The notes under the pieces were generated by a model. The model worked only from the letters and a program-made list of their open reading frames with translations. It did no database searches and was not told the origin of the DNA. Below, piece after piece: positions 37,401 to 46,173 of a stretch of DNA of 64,000 bases; position 1 is the first letter of the stretch, and each line of letters opens with the position of its first letter. Origin of the DNA: Pasteurellaceae bacterium Pebbles2 (GTDB lineage Bacteria > Pseudomonadota > Gammaproteobacteria > Enterobacterales > Pasteurellaceae); the NCBI GenBank assembly GCA_023101505.1, contig LVZA01000001.1:372001-436000 (forward strand). Direction: 5' to 3'. The translations under genes and the position numbers were made by a program.

Positions 37401-38317
37401 GACATATCGCCTACATTGATACGAGAACCAATAATGACGGAGTTACGAGTAGAACTAACGTTATTGCTTGAACCTATAACCGTAGTGAGGTAAGAGTCAG
37501 TAATATTTGAACGTACCACTTTCACTGCACTTTGGTCAACCCAAGTTAAGTTACTTTGGATTGCATCTACCGTAGAAGTTGAAACGTTATCTAATTTTGA
37601 GTTCCAGCCCAAAGCAGCTGAATTAATCGCACTGGTCAGGTTCACTTTGTTACCGCCAACGAATGAATCCGCCACATTGCGAACAGTTAAGTTTGCACCA
37701 ATCACGTTAGCATTGTTGCTGATATTTACATCAATCGTACGACCCAGCACCATATTTTGACGACCATCGTTTGCGTTACGACCTTTGGCTGTTTTACCCT
37801 CTGAATTCACGGTAATATTGTAGCCGATTGCCATATCTTCTTCAGGGTTGTCTAATTTATTGTCATAACCCACAACAATCGCTGAACCCAAACCAGGGTC
37901 AGCCGTACCTTGCGCCGTCGTAATATTGTTACCCACAGCAATCGTCGAACGGTTAGCAGAGATTTTCTCACCCACTAAAACTGAAGTACGTTCTGCATTA
38001 TTACCGCTACTAGCAGTCAAGTTTTCACCGAAACCGATTGTTGAAATGCTGGTCGTAATCGTTTTACCACCTAATACAGACGTTGCATCGCCTGCGCCTG
38101 TGCTAGTGATGGCAGTACTACCACCGATTACTGTCGCTGCCATTGCAGGCGAAACCGTAAACGCTGCCAATGCGGTTGCGGCAGCCACAGAAAGTGCACC
38201 CACAGTTGCACGGTCGTCAGTTACCGATGAGGTTTTGCCACGAGCTTTGCTTAATTCTGAAACTGCCACAAAAGATTGTGTTGCTTGGTTCCAAATAATT
38301 TTAAAAATTTTATTCAT
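34439..38317 (-). CDS. Trimeric autotransporter adhesin, Hia/Hsf-like
   Basis: Surface fibre that binds host cells or matrix, built by type Vc secretion. 1292 residues. Residues 1-28 are an extended signal region (MNKIFKIIWNQATQSFVAVSEL...), and cleavage is likely after AMA at residue 60. A YadA-like beta-roll head covers about residues 65-330 and ends in a neck (IKNVAAGVISETSTDAINGSQLY). The stalk holds about five modules with the ATVxDxxxxGW pattern resembling TrpRing domains of Hia, separated by degenerate repeats of the type VGDKYYKPSDLDEKG. A second neck (NVARGTAPTDAVNLGQL) leads to a YadA anchor ending in the aromatic YQW. No frameshift is seen. The ligand cannot be predicted. Confidence 0.94.
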   Translation of the reverse strand: MNKIFKIIWNQATQSFVAVSELSKARGKTSSVTDDRATVGALSVAAATALAAFTVSPAMAATVIGGSTAITSTGAGDATSVLGGKTITTSISTIGFGENLTASSGNNAERTSVLVGEKISANRSTIAVGNNITTAQGTADPGLGSAIVVGYDNKLDNPEEDMAIGYNITVNSEGKTAKGRNANDGRQNMVLGRTIDVNISNNANVIGANLTVRNVADSFVGGNKVNLTSAINSAALGWNSKLDNVSTSTVDAIQSNLTWVDQSAVKVVRSNITDSYLTTVIGSSNNVSSTRNSVIIGSRINVGDMSVTPTGSTDTTGTKPGRLITGAVILGDESSLYGTDSAQGWGADGQAAKDTNSATVNGTTYSGFAGRGVKDMVVSVGARDKERQIKNVAAGVISETSTDAINGSQLYLITKGLQDKIEAIPTDGTGSSTPLIPTLPDTTNKADPEQPGVQTGTTNQAAPTNIGDGADKTSPNTAATVADILNEGWNLQENGAPKDFVKPYDIVNFNNGANTIANITMSADALMANVTYSVTGLPITYTAPDGTPVAKVGDKFYTLDDKGNPTTTEVAAGDLSTNLVNPAAAPNEIGAPTTLGNVASGTNTLDGAKDENGAPLSKVGDKYYKPSDLDEKGQPKADAAAVEPTTPASEDSPYAGLADLNSSNPNNAATVGDLKKMGWVVSANGNDYSDDVRNANEVKFNGKNGIEVTGETDANGVRNINISIAAGEVIPSSDDQVSVPAGSVKGADGNYYAAGDLDADGKPNTGAKPVTTTPIVRGTDGNYYAPSDLDANGKPNAGATPVPADQVVAKPNSSGANFVTGNAVGDAIQKSGFTVGHADKGAINDKATEFKTGAAAVDEKVNPNDELRFADGNGTVAQIATVKGVNKDGKEVTTTTVKFDVATTELHTEAPTAPVENTSTNPAGNTVTTKTEYSIDPKTGVVTTTTTTTETAPDGTVVNTNVNQAITRPGQVLPPAPGEGDKLVNATTVANAINNSGWGIQADGEDKGLVKPSDKVNFTSGNGTTASIETDPKTGVTSVKYDAKVDGTTIKFDKDGNISANTSPIAAAGDDGVVKAPASPNALATAGDVVKAVNSAGHRINSEKHNNQVVSAPSKTGVKVKAGDTVTYAAGKNLEVAQDGHKVTYGLSKEIAVEAVTVGTDSNPANNVQINNNGISAGNKKITNVARGTAPTDAVNLGQLKDEIGGINNRINKVDKGLRAGIAGAMAAGNLYHVTEPGKSMVSAGVGTYRGEGAMAVGYSRLSDNGKIGVKFSVNSNTRGDSGAAASVGYQW

Positions 38318-38476
38318 AAAAACATTCCCTTTTATTTACATAATATGAAAGTAAAAATATGGTTTTTCCCACCGCACTTTAGGCGCGTTTAGGCTATTTT
38401 AAGGTGAAAAATGATGCTAAAACGCTTATTCGTTTTATGTCCAATTAATAGATAAATTCAAAAAACAAAATTTCCC

Positions 38477-38564
38477 TTTAAGAATTGTTTAAGAATTGTT
38501 TAAGAATTGTTTAAGAATTGTTTAAGAATTGTTTAAGAATTGTTTAAGAATTGTTTAAGAATTG
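38477..38564. repeat. Eight perfect tandem copies of an 11-bp unit upstream of the adhesin
   Basis: The unit TTTAAGAATTG repeats exactly eight times, 160 bp before the adhesin start. Of the 497-bp gap between the adhesin and alr, the rest holds a ribosome site (AAGGGA), a USS core near 38370, AT-rich DNA and the alr terminator. I could not fix the adhesin promoter; candidates lie between the repeats and about 38400. Confidence 0.97.
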
Positions 38565-38742
38565 TAACAGATTACCCCTAGCAACACAAACAATTATTTT
38601 CTTAAATATCAAACCATTACATCAAAAAACAAACATCACCTAACATCAATATCAAACCAAATAGATCATTTAGTTATCATTTGGCGAATTTTAACCAACT
38701 TTTAGTTATTTTGAAAGCAATTTTTTTATACCAATAAAAAGA

Positions 38743-38777
38743 AAACCTCTCCCATCTGAACAAGATGAAAGAGGTTT
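38743..38777 (-). terminator. Terminator of alr
   Basis: On the minus strand AAACCTCT-TT-CATCT, loop TGTTC, AGATG-GG-AGAGGTTT followed by TCTTTTT. Thirty-eight bases after the alr stop. Confidence 0.8.
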
Positions 38778-38814
38778 AATAAAAGTAAAACTGCGGTGTA
38801 AAAAATCGATGTTT

Positions 38815-39891
38815 TTAATCGATATATTCCGTCAGCACTCGCGGGGTGAGTTTGGTCATTAATTCGTAGCTTAACACGCCTGTAATTTGCGCAATTTCTT
38901 CTATCGGCAATTCGCTGCCCCACAGAATTACTTCGTCGCCCACTTTTTCTTGGCTGTCTGCGCCTAAATCCACCGTAACCATATCCATTGACACTCTGCC
39001 AACAATCGGCACTCGGCGACCGTTGATAAATACTGGCGTGCCTGTTGGCACATTGCGAGGATAGCCGTCGCCGTAGCCAATGGCGACCACGCCAATTTTA
39101 GTGTCTTTTTCACTCACCCAAGTGCCACCGTAGCCCACAGGTTCGCCAGCTTGATGATCTCGCACAGCAATTAACGACGAAGTTAAGGTCATCACAGGTT
39201 TGAAGCCGTAAATTTCGCTCGGTGTGTTGGTTGGCGATACACCGTATAAAATAATCCCTGGGCGAATCCAATCTAAATGGCTTTCCTGCCAAAATAAAAT
39301 ACCGCCCGATGCCGCAATAGTGCGCTCGCCCTCTTTGTCTTGCGTGGCTTGCAAAAAGCGTTCAAGTTGAAGTTCGGTATAGCCACAATCCAGCTCATCA
39401 GCACGACTAAAATGACTCACAAAGCCTAACTGCGGTTGAATATTTTCACATTTTGTCAGCTCGTGATAAAAATAATCCACCTGTTCTAAATTCACCCCAA
39501 GTCGGTGCATTCCCGTGTCAATTTTCAGCCAAACTTTAATGGGATTCGGCAATTCCGCTTGCTTCAACGCATCTAACTGTTCCTGATTATGCACCACGGT
39601 TTGAATATTATTCACCGCAATAATCGGCAAATCGTGCGACGAAAAAAAACCCTCCAACAACAAAATTGGCTTGATGATCCCTTTAGAACGCAAGGTCAAC
39701 GCTTCTTCCAATCGAGCCACGCCAAAGCAATCTACAGACTCTTCCACCGCCGAGGCAACGAAATCAACGCCGTGCCCATAGGCATTGGCTTTTACGACGG
39801 CGATAATTTTACTTTTAGGCGCTCGCTGCTTAATTTTTTGGATATTATGCTGCAAGGCGACGGAACTAATTTTTACGGTTGCTGGTTTCAT
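38815..39891 (-). CDS. alr: Alanine racemase
   Basis: Makes D-alanine for peptidoglycan. The pyridoxal-phosphate lysine is K34 in [22 protein letters not shown] near residue 130, GYGDGYPR near residue 255 (catalytic Tyr region) and [13 protein letters not shown] near residue 300 are family signatures. 358 residues. It follows dnaB, as in E. coli and H. influenzae, with 87 bp between holding two opposed USS cores. Confidence 0.96.
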   Translation of the reverse strand: MKPATVKISSVALQHNIQKIKQRAPKSKIIAVVKANAYGHGVDFVASAVEESVDCFGVARLEEALTLRSKGIIKPILLLEGFFSSHDLPIIAVNNIQTVVHNQEQLDALKQAELPNPIKVWLKIDTGMHRLGVNLEQVDYFYHELTKCENIQPQLGFVSHFSRADELDCGYTELQLERFLQATQDKEGERTIAASGGILFWQESHLDWIRPGIILYGVSPTNTPSEIYGFKPVMTLTSSLIAVRDHQAGEPVGYGGTWVSEKDTKIGVVAIGYGDGYPRNVPTGTPVFINGRRVPIVGRVSMDMVTVDLGADSQEKVGDEVILWGSELPIEEIAQITGVLSYELMTKLTPRVLTEYID

Positions 39892-39978
39892 TTTATGCTT
39901 CTTTTACATCTTTATTAGGTTGAAAGTGCGGTGCATTTTTGTCAAATTTTCACTTTTTTACACCGCACTTTTCGTCAA

Positions 39979-41388
39979 TTAATATTCATCATCAATCTGA
40001 TAATTCACTGCATTATCAAAACGTGAATATTGCCCTTGGAAAATCAACGGCACTCTGCCAATCGGGCCGTTACGCTGTTTACCAATAATAATTTCTGCTC
40101 GATTGCGATTTTCTTCCGTTGTTTCGTGATAAACTTCATCACGATAAATAAACATAATCAAGTCAGCATCTTGCTCAATAGAGCCTGACTCACGCAAATC
40201 CGAGTTCACAGGGCGTTTGTCTGTACGGTTTTCCAAGGTACGATTTAACTGCGACAGTGCCACCACAGGCACTTTCAATTCTTTGGCAAGCGCTTTCAAA
40301 GAACGTGAAATTTCGGCAATTTCTAAGGTACGATTATCAAAGCCCGGCGCACGCATTAACTGCAAATAGTCCACCATAATCAGGCTTAAACCGCCATTCT
40401 CACGATACACTCGACGCGCTCTTGAACGCAATTCCGTTGGCGTTAAGCCTGAAGAATCATCAATATACATATTCGATTTTTGCGCCAGTATCGCCATTAC
40501 GCTAGAAATTTTCGCCCAATCTTCATCATTATCAATTTGCCCTGTACGAATGCTGGTTTGGTTAACTCGAGCAAGTGATGCCAAAGAACGCATCATAATT
40601 TGCTCCGATGGCATTTCAAGGCTGAAAATCAACACAGGCTTATCGCTCGCCATTGCCGCATTTTCACACAAATTCATTGCAAAGGTCGTTTTACCCATTG
40701 ACGGACGAGCAGCCACGATAATTAAATCCGACGGCTGAAGCCCAGCGGTTTTTTTGTCTAAATCCACAAATCCTGTAGTTACGCCAGTTAGCCCCGAACT
40801 GCCATTTTGTTTTAATTGTTCAAGACGATCAATGGTGCGAGATAAAATCGTCGAAATATTTTCAGGACCTTCATCTTCAGTGCTTCGCTTTTCGGCAATT
40901 TGGAATACATTGCGCTCCGCTTCATCTAAAATTTGTTTAATATCTTTGCCTTGCGGTTTATACGCCAACTGCGCAATATCATTCCCCACGCCAATTAATT
41001 CACGCAAAATCGCTTTTTCACGCACGATGTCCGAATAAGCATTAATATTCGCCGCACTTGGTGTATTTTTCGACAATTCAGCCAAATAAGCAAAACCACC
41101 CACTTCATCAATTAACCCACGATTTTTTAAGGCTTGATCTAAGGTCAACAAATCAATCGGTGCATTAATACGAGCTAAGTGTTCCATTTCTTTGAAAATT
41201 AAACGATGCGCAGCGGTATAAAAATCAGCCGCAATCACACGCTCAACCACATTTTCCCAATGTGCATTATTCAACATCACCGCCCCTAAAACAGCCTGCT
41301 CCGCCTCAATAGAATGCGGTGGAATTGACGCCTGAGAGTACTGTTGTTCTTGAGTTTGCCCCACCTGCCTGCTTGGTTGTTTCGCCAT
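39979..41388 (-). CDS. dnaB: Replicative DNA helicase
   Basis: Hexameric 5'-3' helicase of the replication fork. N-terminal domain with SIPPHSIEAEQAVLGAVMLNN, then a RecA-like domain with ARPSMGKTTFAMN (Walker A), IMVDYLQLM (Walker B) and ELKVPVVALSQLNR. 469 residues from the ATG at 41388, close to E. coli DnaB. The upstream opening at 41436 has no ribosome site. No intein is present. Confidence 0.97.
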   Translation of the reverse strand: MAKQPSRQVGQTQEQQYSQASIPPHSIEAEQAVLGAVMLNNAHWENVVERVIAADFYTAAHRLIFKEMEHLARINAPIDLLTLDQALKNRGLIDEVGGFAYLAELSKNTPSAANINAYSDIVREKAILRELIGVGNDIAQLAYKPQGKDIKQILDEAERNVFQIAEKRSTEDEGPENISTILSRTIDRLEQLKQNGSSGLTGVTTGFVDLDKKTAGLQPSDLIIVAARPSMGKTTFAMNLCENAAMASDKPVLIFSLEMPSEQIMMRSLASLARVNQTSIRTGQIDNDEDWAKISSVMAILAQKSNMYIDDSSGLTPTELRSRARRVYRENGGLSLIMVDYLQLMRAPGFDNRTLEIAEISRSLKALAKELKVPVVALSQLNRTLENRTDKRPVNSDLRESGSIEQDADLIMFIYRDEVYHETTEENRNRAEIIIGKQRNGPIGRVPLIFQGQYSRFDNAVNYQIDDEY

Positions 41389-41468
41389 AATTTTCTCTCT
41401 TTCTCTAGTCCTAAATAGGGCTATATGATATACCAAATCCCAACGAGATTTAAGGGCAAAATAAAGAA

Positions 41469-41508
41469 AAAGTGCGGTTAAAAACTAAGAGATTTTTAAC
41501 CGCACTTT
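41469..41508. terminator. USS-dyad terminator after aroG
   Basis: AAAGTGCGGTTAAAAA, loop CTAAGAGA, TTTTTAACCGCACTTT: a 16-bp perfect stem made of two opposed uptake cores with their flanking A/T tracts, 20 bp past the aroG stop. Confidence 0.8.
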
Positions 41509-41528
41509 TATTTAGATGAAATATGAAT

Positions 41529-42614
41529 TTAGCCTTTGCGACGAGCTTCCACTGCGTCAGAAAGTTGTTGTAATAGGCTTTCGGTGTCTTCCCAACCGAT
41601 GCACGCGTCGGTGATGCTTTGACCGTAGGTTGCGGCTTTGCCGTCAACTAGGTCTTGGCGACCTTCAACTAAATGGCTTTCAACCATTACGCCGAAGATT
41701 TGTTTTGAGCCGCCGGCGATTTGTCCGCAAACGTCTTTACAAACGTCCATTTGGCGTTTGAATTGCTTGCTGCTGTTGGCGTGGCTGAAGTCCACCATTA
41801 CGTGTCCAATGCGACCTGCTTTTTCGATGTCAGCACAAACTGTTGCAACGCTCTCGGCATCATAGTTCGTGCCTTTGTCGCCTCCACGTAAGATGATGTG
41901 GCAGTCTGGGTTACCTTTAGTTGAAACGATGGCAGAATGACCAAATTTTGTTACTGATAAGAAATAATGCGGTGCTTCTGCTGAACCGATAGCATCAAGT
42001 GCAATTTTTACGCCGCCGTTAGTGCCGTTTTTGAAGCCAACTGGGCAAGATAAACCTGATGATAATTCACGGTGCACTTGCGATTCGGTGGTGCGCGCGC
42101 CGATTGCGCCCCAGCTCATAAAGTCCGCCACGTATTGTGGGGTGATCATATCTAAAAATTCGCCTGCAGTCGGTAAGCCTAAATCATTAATATCCGAGAG
42201 TAATTTACGAGCAATGCGCAAACCATCGTTTAATGCAAAAGTGTCGTTTAGGTACGGATCGTTGATTAAACCTTTCCAACCCACGGTGGTGCGTGGTTTT
42301 TCAAAATAAACACGCATTATGATTTCAAGGTTATTTTTATATTTTTCACGCAATGGTTTTAGGCGGTTAGCATATTCCATTGCGGCATTGGTATCGTGAA
42401 TTGAGCAAGGTCCAATAACAACTAATAGGCGGTCATCTTCGCCTTGGATAATATCGTGCGCTTTGGTGCGTGCGGTTTTCACGGTTTTAATGGCAACATC
42501 GCTTGCTGGATATTTTTCGAGCAATGCAACAGGTGGCAATAGTTGCTCGATTTTTGCAATGCGTGTGTCGTCATTCGCTACACGAATTTCATTTTTGCTT
42601 TTTACTTTAGTCAT
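41529..42614 (-). CDS. aroG: 3-deoxy-7-phosphoheptulonate synthase (class I)
   Basis: First step of the shikimate pathway: joins phosphoenolpyruvate and erythrose 4-phosphate. Class I AroFGH signatures are present: GPCSIHDTNAAMEYA near residue 65, MRVYFEKPRTTVGWKGLINDP near residue 95, FKNGTNG near residue 190 and DFSHANSSKQ near residue 267. 361 residues. Best similarity by memory is to the AroG type, but the operator upstream points to tryptophan control, which E. coli uses for AroH, so feedback specificity should not be taken from the name. Confidence 0.93.
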   Translation of the reverse strand: MTKVKSKNEIRVANDDTRIAKIEQLLPPVALLEKYPASDVAIKTVKTARTKAHDIIQGEDDRLLVVIGPCSIHDTNAAMEYANRLKPLREKYKNNLEIIMRVYFEKPRTTVGWKGLINDPYLNDTFALNDGLRIARKLLSDINDLGLPTAGEFLDMITPQYVADFMSWGAIGARTTESQVHRELSSGLSCPVGFKNGTNGGVKIALDAIGSAEAPHYFLSVTKFGHSAIVSTKGNPDCHIILRGGDKGTNYDAESVATVCADIEKAGRIGHVMVDFSHANSSKQFKRQMDVCKDVCGQIAGGSKQIFGVMVESHLVEGRQDLVDGKAATYGQSITDACIGWEDTESLLQQLSDAVEARRKG

Positions 42615-42658
42615 TATTTTTCCTTTTAATTTGCTTTTTGTTTCCGAGAAGTATGATT

Positions 42659-42694
42659 AATTTAACACTATTTTTTGCACTGGTAAACTAGTAC
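42659..42694 (-). promoter_or_regulatory. aroG promoter with TrpR operator
   Basis: On the minus strand GTACTAGTTTACCAGTGC (42694-42677) shares its first 11 bases with the operator before trpR. It covers a TTTACC -35 (42687-42682), which is followed after 17 bp by a TAAATT -10 (42664-42659). Bound TrpR would block the promoter. Confidence 0.65.
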
Positions 42695-42706
42695 ATAAAA
42701 CTTTAT

Positions 42707-43945
42707 TTAATGACCGCTTAAAATTTGAGCGGGTTGTAATTTAGCAGCTCGATGAGCTGGATATAAACTGGCGACAAGGCTCAACAATAATGCAGCGATG
42801 AACACTAAACCAACATCTTGCCAATGCAATTCGCTTGGTAGAAAATCAACGAAATAAACGCCGTCAGAAAGTAATTTTCTTCCGAGAATTTGCTCTAAAC
42901 CTTGAATAAGTGCGGTTAAATTTAACGCTAAAAATACCCCTAGCACGATGCCGATTAAGCAGCCTTTCATACCTGCTTGCAAGCCGTACCACATAAAAAT
43001 GTGTTTGATAAAACGATTGTTTGCGCCCAGTGTGCGCATAATTGCGATGTCGCTGGCTTTGTCTTTTACTGCCATTATTAGCGTTGAAACGATATTAAAA
43101 CACGCCACGCCAATCACAAGCACCATTGCGATGTACATTATGGTGCGAATGAGTTGAATATCACGATACATATAGCCGAATTTGCTAGTCCACGCCTGTA
43201 AATTCAGTTGTTGCGGATAATTATTTAAAGGGGAAAAATCCAATTTTCCCATTTCAAATGGATTGCTTACTTTGAGTTCAACCCCTGAAATTTGTTGATT
43301 TTGGTAGCCTAAATAACTCTGCGCTTGAGCGATTGGCATTAAGGCATAACTATGATCTAGCTGCCCATCAAGGCGCAAAATCCCTGAAACTTGAATACGC
43401 TCACGGCTAGGCTGTGCGCTGTCATCGCCATTATTTTGCGAAATAAGCAAGGTTACCCAATCGCCTGCTTGTACGTCTAACTCCTTGGCAATGCCATAAC
43501 CTAGCACCAGCCCTGAATTTTCGTTGAATGATTGCCACGCTTGGTCTAGCACAAAATCGCCTAAACGGCTAACGCTATCTTGCGCAGTTTTTTCTATACC
43601 TTTAACTTGCACCACTTTCATTTTTGCGCCATTTTCCACTAGCGCCGTGAAGCTCACAAAAGGTGAAATGCCTTGCACTTGAGCCACTTGCTTTAAGCTA
43701 TTCACTAATAAACTGGAATGATTAATTGGCGCAGATTGGGCGGAAGTAATTTCAGCGTGCGGCACAACCGCAAGAATACGGTTATTCAACTCACGCTCGA
43801 AACCATTCATTGCGCTTAATCCAATAATCAACACCGCAACGCCAAGCGCAATTCCCAAGGTCGAAAAAAAAGAAATCAGCGACACTAAACGATTTTTTTG
43901 TTTCGCTCGTTGATAACGCCAGCTTATGAAAAATGCTGTATTCAT
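42707..43945 (-). CDS. lolE: Lipoprotein-releasing membrane subunit LolE
   Basis: Works with LolC and LolD to release outer-membrane lipoproteins to LolA. The N-terminal SLISFFSTLGIALGVAVLIIGLSAMNGFERELNNRIL matches LolE rather than LolC. Four membrane helices with a large periplasmic loop between the first and second; the C-terminal region has SLVASLYPAHRAAKLQPAQILSG. 412 residues. It stands 22 bp after lolD on the same strand. It seems intact although lolD in front is frameshifted. Confidence 0.93.
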   Translation of the reverse strand: MNTAFFISWRYQRAKQKNRLVSLISFFSTLGIALGVAVLIIGLSAMNGFERELNNRILAVVPHAEITSAQSAPINHSSLLVNSLKQVAQVQGISPFVSFTALVENGAKMKVVQVKGIEKTAQDSVSRLGDFVLDQAWQSFNENSGLVLGYGIAKELDVQAGDWVTLLISQNNGDDSAQPSRERIQVSGILRLDGQLDHSYALMPIAQAQSYLGYQNQQISGVELKVSNPFEMGKLDFSPLNNYPQQLNLQAWTSKFGYMYRDIQLIRTIMYIAMVLVIGVACFNIVSTLIMAVKDKASDIAIMRTLGANNRFIKHIFMWYGLQAGMKGCLIGIVLGVFLALNLTALIQGLEQILGRKLLSDGVYFVDFLPSELHWQDVGLVFIAALLLSLVASLYPAHRAAKLQPAQILSGH

Positions 43946-43967
43946 CGTTTTTATCTATTCCTTTCGC

Positions 43968-44650
43968 CTATTCTGCTCGCAAAACGCCGTCTTGCATAAT
44001 CATTCGGCGTTGTAATTTTTCCGCTAAATTCAAATCGTGCGTGACTAATAAAAAGGCAATGCCTTGTTCTTGGTTAAGCTGTTGAATTAACTCAAAAATA
44101 CTTTCTGTGGTTTTGCGGTCTAAATTACCTGTCGGCTCATCGGCTAACACCAACGCTGGATTATTGACCAACGCTCTCGCAATGGCAACACGTTGACGTT
44201 CCCCCCCGACAGTGCTGATGGTTTGTGTGAAATACGATGAGATAACCCAACCGCTTGCAACATTTTTTCAGCACGATCCTTGGCTTCGGTTTTATTTTTT
44301 TGCCCGATTAACATTGGCATTAATACATTTTCAAGTGCGGTAAAATCTGCCATTAAATGATGAAATTGATAGACAAAACCAAGATATTGATTTCGCCATT
44401 GCGCCAGTTGATCTTGGCTGGCTTGTTGGAGCGATTGCCCTTTCAAAAAAACTTCGCCAGAGCTTGGTTGATCTAATCCCCCAAGCGTGTGTAATAAGGT
44501 GCTTTTGCCTGAACCTGACGAACCAACAATAGCGACCAGTTCTTTTTCTTCAAGGCTAAAGCTAATGTCTTTTAGCACTTGAGTTTGCTTGTCGCCCTCG
44601 GTGTAGTGTTTGGTTAGGTTGATGCAGTTTAGTAGTGGTTGTTTATTCAT
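43968..44650 (-). pseudogene. lolD: Lipoprotein-releasing ATPase LolD, frameshifted in the ABC signature
   Basis: ATPase of LolCDE. From the ATG at 44650 the frame shows [16 protein letters not shown] (Walker A), the [19 protein letters not shown] segment and then SALSGG, after which it turns into nonsense and stops. The correct continuation [12 protein letters not shown]...[10 protein letters not shown] (Walker B) lies in the next frame down to 43968. The break is at a run of seven G on the coding strand (C7 at 44201-44207); eight would restore SGGERQR and about 227 residues. LolD is essential in relatives, so a sequencing or assembly error, or slippage in the run, is more likely than true loss. 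Confidence 0.85.
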
Positions 44651-44696
44651 AAATATTTGTTTTTTTAATTTAAATCGGGTCTCGCCCGATGGGCGA

Positions 44697-44870
44697 CCTA
44701 CTTTCTTTTACTCGTGTAAAAGAAAGTAGGCAAAGAAAATACGCCCCGATTTTGCCTTGTTTCCTAAAAATGGCTTAATTTGGTTAACGGAAAATTCGTA
44801 AACTCGCTTCGCTCAAACAGTACTCATTTTCCTACAAATTAAGCCATTTTTAGGCGGCAAAGACGGGGAT
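44697..44870. repeat. Nested inverted-repeat element between lolD and lolC
   Basis: Fills most of the 311-bp gap. Part one: CCTACTTTCTTTTAC (44697-44711), loop TCGT, exact complement (44716-44730). Part two: an 18-bp perfect arm pair, TAAAAATGGCTTAATTTG (44765-44782) and its complement (44835-44852), nested with GGAAAAT/ATTTTCC and an inner CTCGCTTCGCTC. Outer, imperfect arms (CGCCCCGATTTTGCC against GGCGGCAAAGACGGGG) extend it. No open frame. It looks like a dispersed repeat or structured RNA; the rest of the gap has the lolD start region and a USS-like dyad at 44890-44930. Confidence 0.75.
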
Positions 44871-44961
44871 ATTTTTTCTAGCATTATTCAAGTGCAGTTA
44901 AAAATAACAGAATTTTTAACCGCAGTTTTTTATCTAACTCCCAATCCCAAAGGAGTAGATT

Positions 44962-46173
44962 TTATTCATATCGCAATGCTTCCGCAGGCTCAACTTTACT
45001 CGCTCTATAAGCAGGGTAAACCGTTGATATTAACGCCAGTCCTAACGAAAATCCGATGATGATAATGATCTGTACAAAATCAATTTCTGTGGGTAAAAAC
45101 AACCCATTCGGATTAAGCATATTTACGATGCTGTCTAAGTTTAGGCTAATCAAACTTCCTAATATCGCCCCGACGGTTGTTCCCACTAAGCCGACGAGAA
45201 AGCCTTGCCAAATAAAAATATGGCGCACTTGTCGCTTGGTTAAACCCTGTGTTTGTAAAATGGCGATTTCCCCTTGTTTATCCACCACCATTAAACTTAA
45301 TGAAGTAACGATATTCGACACTGCCACTACAATAATCAAGCTAATTAGCAAACCCATCATATTTTTTTCCATTCTGACCGCTTGGAAAAATTCACCTTTT
45401 TGACTGCGCCAATCGTCGATTTTCCATTGTTCTTCGGGGAAAATACTGGAAAGTGCGGTGATTTTAAACGGATCTTTCAAAAATAAGCGCACGCCTTGCA
45501 TATTTTCAGGCTTAATGCGCATTAAGCGTCCAATATCGGCAAGATTTGCAAAAGTTTCATAGCCCGACACTTCATTCTGCGCAAAATAAATATCGCTGAT
45601 CGTAAATAAACGTTGTGTTGGCACTCGTCCAAATGGCGTATATTGGCTATTTTCTGTGAGCATTAAACGGATTTTGTCGCCCACTTGCACTTTTAATTTG
45701 TCCGCTAATTGTGCACCGATAATTAATTTGAATTCGCCCTGTGGCAAGCGTTCAGCGAATTGCGCTTGATCTAAATAACCTAATAAAGGATCGTCAGTAT
45801 ATTCTCGCACGCCAATCACTTGCCCTGCGCTAACGCCGTGCGCTGTTTGATAAATGGCATTGGTTAAATTAATCGGCACAACTCTTTCGATGCCTAATGC
45901 ACTTTGCTTGCTCGTTTCAGGCAGGGTTTGATGAAATTGCGATAACTCAAACGGCGCAGCTTGCGGCATAATAATGGCGTGCGGAATATTGGATAATACT
46001 TGCTTTTTTTGATGATTTTCCAAGCCATTCATCACCGAAAGCACAATAATTAACGCCATTACGCCCAGCACAATACCTGCACTGGCGAGGTTAGTAACTA
46101 ATCGTCCAAAACGATCCGCACTTTTCGCTCGCCAGTAACGTAAGGCAATAAAAAAAGAAATGCCTAAATTCAT
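44962..46173 (-). CDS. lolC: Lipoprotein-releasing membrane subunit LolC
   Basis: LolC-type permease: N-terminal ALRYWRAKSADRFGRLVTNLASAGIVLGVMALI, the middle QAVRMEKNMMGLLISL and the C-terminal STVYPAYRASKVEPAEALRYE all match LolC. 403 residues, four membrane helices. It is separated from lolD by the inverted-repeat element, so the lolCDE order is kept but the spacing is unusual. The start shares one base with the stop of the gene upstream. Confidence 0.93.
   Translation of the reverse strand: MNLGISFFIALRYWRAKSADRFGRLVTNLASAGIVLGVMALIIVLSVMNGLENHQKKQVLSNIPHAIIMPQAAPFELSQFHQTLPETSKQSALGIERVVPINLTNAIYQTAHGVSAGQVIGVREYTDDPLLGYLDQAQFAERLPQGEFKLIIGAQLADKLKVQVGDKIRLMLTENSQYTPFGRVPTQRLFTISDIYFAQNEVSGYETFANLADIGRLMRIKPENMQGVRLFLKDPFKITALSSIFPEEQWKIDDWRSQKGEFFQAVRMEKNMMGLLISLIIVVAVSNIVTSLSLMVVDKQGEIAILQTQGLTKRQVRHIFIWQGFLVGLVGTTVGAILGSLISLNLDSIVNMLNPNGLFLPTEIDFVQIIIIIGFSLGLALISTVYPAYRASKVEPAEALRYE

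Noticed and set aside
38477-38564. CRISPR array
   Set aside because: The 11-bp units are contiguous and have no spacers.
44651-44961. An insertion sequence between lolD and lolC
   Set aside because: No transposase frame and no terminal target duplication visible; only inverted repeats remain.
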